Positions 62,444 to 64,000 of a DNA stretch of 64,000 bases are shown here, one piece after another. The stretch comes from Rubrivivax sp. GTDB lineage: Bacteria > Pseudomonadota > Gammaproteobacteria > Burkholderiales > Burkholderiaceae_C. The stretch is taken from contig JAHBZT010000004.1 in the NCBI GenBank assembly GCA_019635315.1, positions 186,001-250,000 of the forward strand, written 5' to 3'. The position numbers and the translations under genes were made by a program. The notes under the pieces are model-generated. The model saw only the letters and a program-made list of their open reading frames with translations, searched no databases and was not told the origin of the DNA. Within the stretch, counting starts at the first letter, position 1; every line of letters begins with the position of its first letter.

Positions 62444-64000
62444 ATGTCTGCATCCCCGCTGGCGACCGCCCTGGTCGTGCCGTTCGAACAACTGAGGATG
62501 ACCGACGTCGAGGTGGTCGGCGGCAAGAACGCCAGCCTCGGCGAGATGATCAGCCAGCTCAGCCATGCCGGCGTGCGCGTGCCCGGCGGCTTCGCGACCA
62601 CGGCGCATGCCTTCCGCGTGTTCCTGCGCGAAGGCGGGCTGCAGGAGCGCATCGGCTCCACGCTGGACGCGCTGGACGTCGACGACGTGCGCGCGCTGGC
62701 CGAGACCGGCGCGCGCATCCGCCAGTGGGTGCTGGACACGCCGTTCCCGGCCGCGCTGGAGCAGGCCATCCGCGAGCAGTTCGCGCGCCTGACCGAGGGC
62801 CACCCGGAGACCAGCTTCGCGGTGCGCTCGTCGGCCACCGCCGAGGACCTGCCGGACGCCAGCTTCGCCGGCCAGCAGGAGACCTTCCTGAACGTGCACG
62901 GCATCGAGGACGTGCTGCACCGGGTCAAGGAGGTCTTCGCGTCGCTGTACAACGACCGCGCGATCAGCTACCGCGTGCACAAGGGCTTCGCGCATGCCGA
63001 TGTCGCGCTGTCGGCCGGCGTGCAGCGCATGGTGCGCTCGGACCTGGGCGCCGCCGGCGTGATGTTCACGATCGACACCGAGAGCGGTTTCGCCGACGTG
63101 GTCTTCATCACCTCCAGCTACGGCCTCGGCGAGATGGTCGTGCAGGGGGCCGTCAACCCCGACGAGTTCTACGTCCACAAGCCCATGCTCAAGGCCGGCC
63201 GCTTCCCGGTCATCCGCCGCTCGCTGGGCTCCAAGCTGCAGCGCATGGAATTCGCGCCGCGCTCGGGCCAGGCCACCGGCGGCAAGCTGGTGCGCGTGAT
63301 CGAGACGCCGCCGGAGCAGCGCAACCGCTATTCGCTGACCGACGCCGAGGTCGTCGAGCTCGCGCGCTACGCGGTCATCATCGAGCAGCACTACGGCCGC
63401 GCGATGGACATCGAGTGGGGCAAGGACGGCGAGGACGGGCGCCTGTACATCCTGCAGGCGCGCCCGGAGACCGTGAAGAGCCAGGGCGCCGGCAAGATCG
63501 AGCAGCGCTACAGGCTCAAGGGCGGACACCCGAAGACGCCGGTGCTGGTCGAGGGCCGCGCGATCGGGCAGAAGATCGGCACCGGCCCGGTGCGCCTGGT
63601 CAGCAGCCCGACCGAGATGGAGCGCGTGCAGCCGGGCGACATCCTCGTCACCGACATGACGGACCCCAACTGGGAGCCGATCATGAAGCGCGCCGGCGCC
63701 ATCGTCACCAACCGCGGCGGGCGCACCTGCCATGCCGCCATCATCGCGCGCGAGCTCGGCATCCCGGCGGTGGTCGGCTGCGGCGACGCCACCGAGCGGC
63801 TGGCCGACGGCGCGCTGGTCACCGTGTCCTGCGCCGAGGGCGACACCGGCTACATCTACGACGGCCTGCTGGAGACCGAGGTCACCGAGGTGCGGCGCGG
63901 CGAGATGCCCTACTGCCCGGTGAAGATCATGATGAACGTCGGCAACCCGACGCTGGCCTTCGACTTCGCGCAGATCCCGAACGCCGGCGTCGGGCTGGCG
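62444..64000 (+). CDS. ppsA: Phosphoenolpyruvate synthase, N-terminal part
   Basis: 519 residues are visible; the gene runs off the window (about 790 expected). Makes PEP from pyruvate and ATP for gluconeogenesis. The ATP-binding domain has [12 protein letters not shown] and [20 protein letters not shown]; the phosphohistidine is His430 in [22 protein letters not shown] lies about 8 bases before the ATG. Divergent from its regulator ppsR. Confidence 0.97.
   Translation, partial: MSASPLATALVVPFEQLRMTDVEVVGGKNASLGEMISQLSHAGVRVPGGFATTAHAFRVFLREGGLQERIGSTLDALDVDDVRALAETGARIRQWVLDTPFPAALEQAIREQFARLTEGHPETSFAVRSSATAEDLPDASFAGQQETFLNVHGIEDVLHRVKEVFASLYNDRAISYRVHKGFAHADVALSAGVQRMVRSDLGAAGVMFTIDTESGFADVVFITSSYGLGEMVVQGAVNPDEFYVHKPMLKAGRFPVIRRSLGSKLQRMEFAPRSGQATGGKLVRVIETPPEQRNRYSLTDAEVVELARYAVIIEQHYGRAMDIEWGKDGEDGRLYILQARPETVKSQGAGKIEQRYRLKGGHPKTPVLVEGRAIGQKIGTGPVRLVSSPTEMERVQPGDILVTDMTDPNWEPIMKRAGAIVTNRGGRTCHAAIIARELGIPAVVGCGDATERLADGALVTVSCAEGDTGYIYDGLLETEVTEVRRGEMPYCPVKIMMNVGNPTLAFDFAQIPNAGVGLA

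Overview
The window is a very GC-rich (roughly 70% by eye) stretch of bacterial chromosome, almost entirely housekeeping genes. Gene order points to the Burkholderiales (Betaproteobacteria): der-hfq-hflX-hflK-hflC-hisZ-purA, then rpsB-tsf-pyrH-frr-uppS-cdsA-dxr-rseP-bamA-skp-lpxD-fabZ-lpxA-lpxB-rnhB, then ppsR/ppsA. The organism is Gram-negative (Bam complex, lipid A synthesis). The exact genus cannot be read from the sequence.

Layout. 1-6.0 kb: end of a nitronate monooxygenase, a small lipoprotein, an amidohydrolase, and on the minus strand an S9 peptidase and an orphan peptide-type solute-binding protein. 6.4-12.4 kb: the 2-oxoglutarate dehydrogenase operon odhA-odhB-(SHOCT/PspC protein)-lpdA, followed by zapE. 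13.5-14.1 kb: a gene-free block built as a nested inverted repeat. 14.1-18.0 kb: an exported coiled-coil protein, a PP2C phosphatase, a DUF465 protein and a DinG-type helicase. 18.0-23.5 kb: bamD divergent from rluD, then scpB-rluB with unusually long low-complexity tails. 23.5-32.9 kb: ndk and the chain rlmN-pilF-rodZ-ispG-hisS-yfgM-bamB-der; rodZ carries an apparent single-base frameshift. 33-40.1 kb: hfq-hflX-hflK-hflC-DUF2065-hisZ-purA-phosphoribosyltransferase. 40.2-40.5 kb: tRNA-Leu(CAG) on the minus strand, terminators and a detached copy of the tRNA 3' end. 40.5-45.6 kb: rnr, facing nnr and dadA. 45.6-61.2 kb: translation, isoprenoid and envelope genes from rpsB to an RNA methyltransferase. 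61.35-64 kb: ppsR divergent from ppsA, which runs off the window.

How the genes work together. Several envelope functions lie together: IspG and Dxr (MEP pathway) make isoprenoid precursor, UppS turns it into undecaprenyl diphosphate, LpxD/FabZ/LpxA/LpxB build lipid A, and BamA/BamB/BamD/Skp assemble outer-membrane proteins. Many neighbours overlap by 4 bases (ATGA or GTGA), which suggests translational coupling.

I found no CRISPR array, prophage, transposase or defence system, and no credible new multi-gene system. The points worth a second look are local: the rodZ frameshift that opens an in-frame path into ispG, the nested inverted repeat near 13.8 kb, a dispersed repeat with an inserted hairpin segment, the tRNA-Leu 3'-end duplicate, the duplicated ppsR 3' end, and the PspC-domain protein inside the odh operon.
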